The notes beneath the pieces were generated by a model. That model had not been told where the DNA came from. It did not search any database and saw nothing but the letters and a program-made list of their open reading frames with translations. The translations under genes were made by a program, and so were the position numbers. From Candidatus Epilinea brevis (GTDB lineage: Bacteria > Chloroflexota > Anaerolineae > Epilineales > Epilineaceae): a DNA stretch of 64,000 nucleotides. The stretch covers positions 310,001-374,000 of the forward strand of contig JADJUE010000001.1 in NCBI GenBank assembly GCA_016710785.1, in the 5' to 3' direction. The first letter of the stretch is position 1, and every line of letters begins with the position of its first letter. Positions 63,825 through 64,000 of the stretch are shown here, one piece after another.

Positions 63825-64000
63825 TCAGGGCGCTGCGGTAGGCGTCATCGCCGGGGGGATGCCGTCAACCGGGCTGACCACGGCGGTGGGCGTTGCCTTC
63901 CAGTCTTCCGGGATAGGTACGACGGGCCCGCCATGCCATAGCGGTGTCTGTGATCCGATCACTGCGGCCAGGGCGAAGATGAGGTTATAGGTGGCATGTG
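63825..64000 (-). CDS. C-terminus of a CPBP-like intramembrane protein (5' end outside the window)
   Basis: The frame reads HATYNLIFALAAVIGSQTPL then WHGGPVVPIPEDWKATPTAV... to a TGA at 63825-63827. HxxxN followed by a hydrophobic helix matches the last motif of CPBP/CAAX-type intramembrane proteases. It lies 13 bases upstream of the GH3-like gene, so the two are probably co-transcribed. Confidence 0.55.
   Translation of the reverse strand, partial: HATYNLIFALAAVIGSQTPLWHGGPVVPIPEDWKATPTAVVSPVDGIPPAMTPTAAP

Overview
The window is GC-rich (roughly two thirds G+C) bacterial chromosome. It most resembles a Chloroflexota genome of the Anaerolineae/Caldilineae type. The clues are many secreted beta-propellers of the LVIVD/WD type, long Thr/Pro-rich linkers followed by short LLLPxxxRxR-like tails, a giant DUF11/choice-of-anchor-Q/CHRD surface protein, and TPR-CHAT and subtilase genes. 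This placement is inference: there is no rRNA or other taxonomic marker in the window.

Layout. (1) 1-5224: 3'-partial, frameshifted giant exported adhesin-like protein (beta-helix, Gly-rich region, six DUF11 repeats, CHRD). (2) 5442-6390: C-terminal half of an ABC exporter cut off by a ~90 bp palindromic MITE-like element. (3) 6.5-33.7 kb: an accessory region holding tRNA-Gln(UUG), eight same-orientation remnants of one IS91-like (HUH/Y2) element that share one terminus but are truncated at different points, and several broken host genes (UspA, DUF4180, MazG, TrpC, a LamG/DUF1080-like protein). A block carrying Phd-VapC, relics of a DUF1778-GNAT module and of IS21 istA, and psuG occurs twice (6990-10835 and 22328-26068) and is bracketed by inverted copies of the IS terminus. 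Intact genes here are LVIVD/WD propellers, a RHH-VapC pair coupled to a propeller, and two SurA/PpiC-like exported proteins. The first copy of the block contains a ~400 bp poly-G stretch that looks like a sequencing artefact.

(4) 33.7-44.8 kb, housekeeping and stress genes: RNB ribonuclease, glucose-6-phosphate isomerase, an ECF sigma factor with a membrane partner, an M23 endopeptidase, a CzrA/SmtB-type ArsR repressor coupled to a Zn/Cd P1B-ATPase, a DUF4160-DUF2442 pair, and an exported intradiol dioxygenase lipoprotein. (5) 44.9-51.0 kb: four 23-bp AT-rich iterons, a propeller-VWA surface protein, then mtnA - PfkB kinase (probable adenosine kinase) - metK, preceded by a promoter, a SAM-I riboswitch and an intrinsic terminator. 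This is a methionine-salvage/SAM operon with feedback control. (6) 51.2-54.2 kb: large secreted zinc metalloprotease.

(7) 54.5-60.9 kb: a compact four-gene operon of sigma-70-like factor, soluble double zinc-finger anti-sigma-like protein, TPR-CHAT (caspase-like) protease and cytoplasmic subtilisin-like protease, both proteases with intact catalytic residues. It reads as a possible protease-to-sigma signalling cascade, conceptually like the TPR-CHAT/Csx30/RpoE arrangement of type III-E CRISPR but without any CRISPR component. It is the best candidate in the window for an undescribed system. (8) 61.0-64.0 kb: a GH3-like membrane-anchored protein with a degenerate active-site loop, and the C-terminus of a CPBP-like membrane protein.
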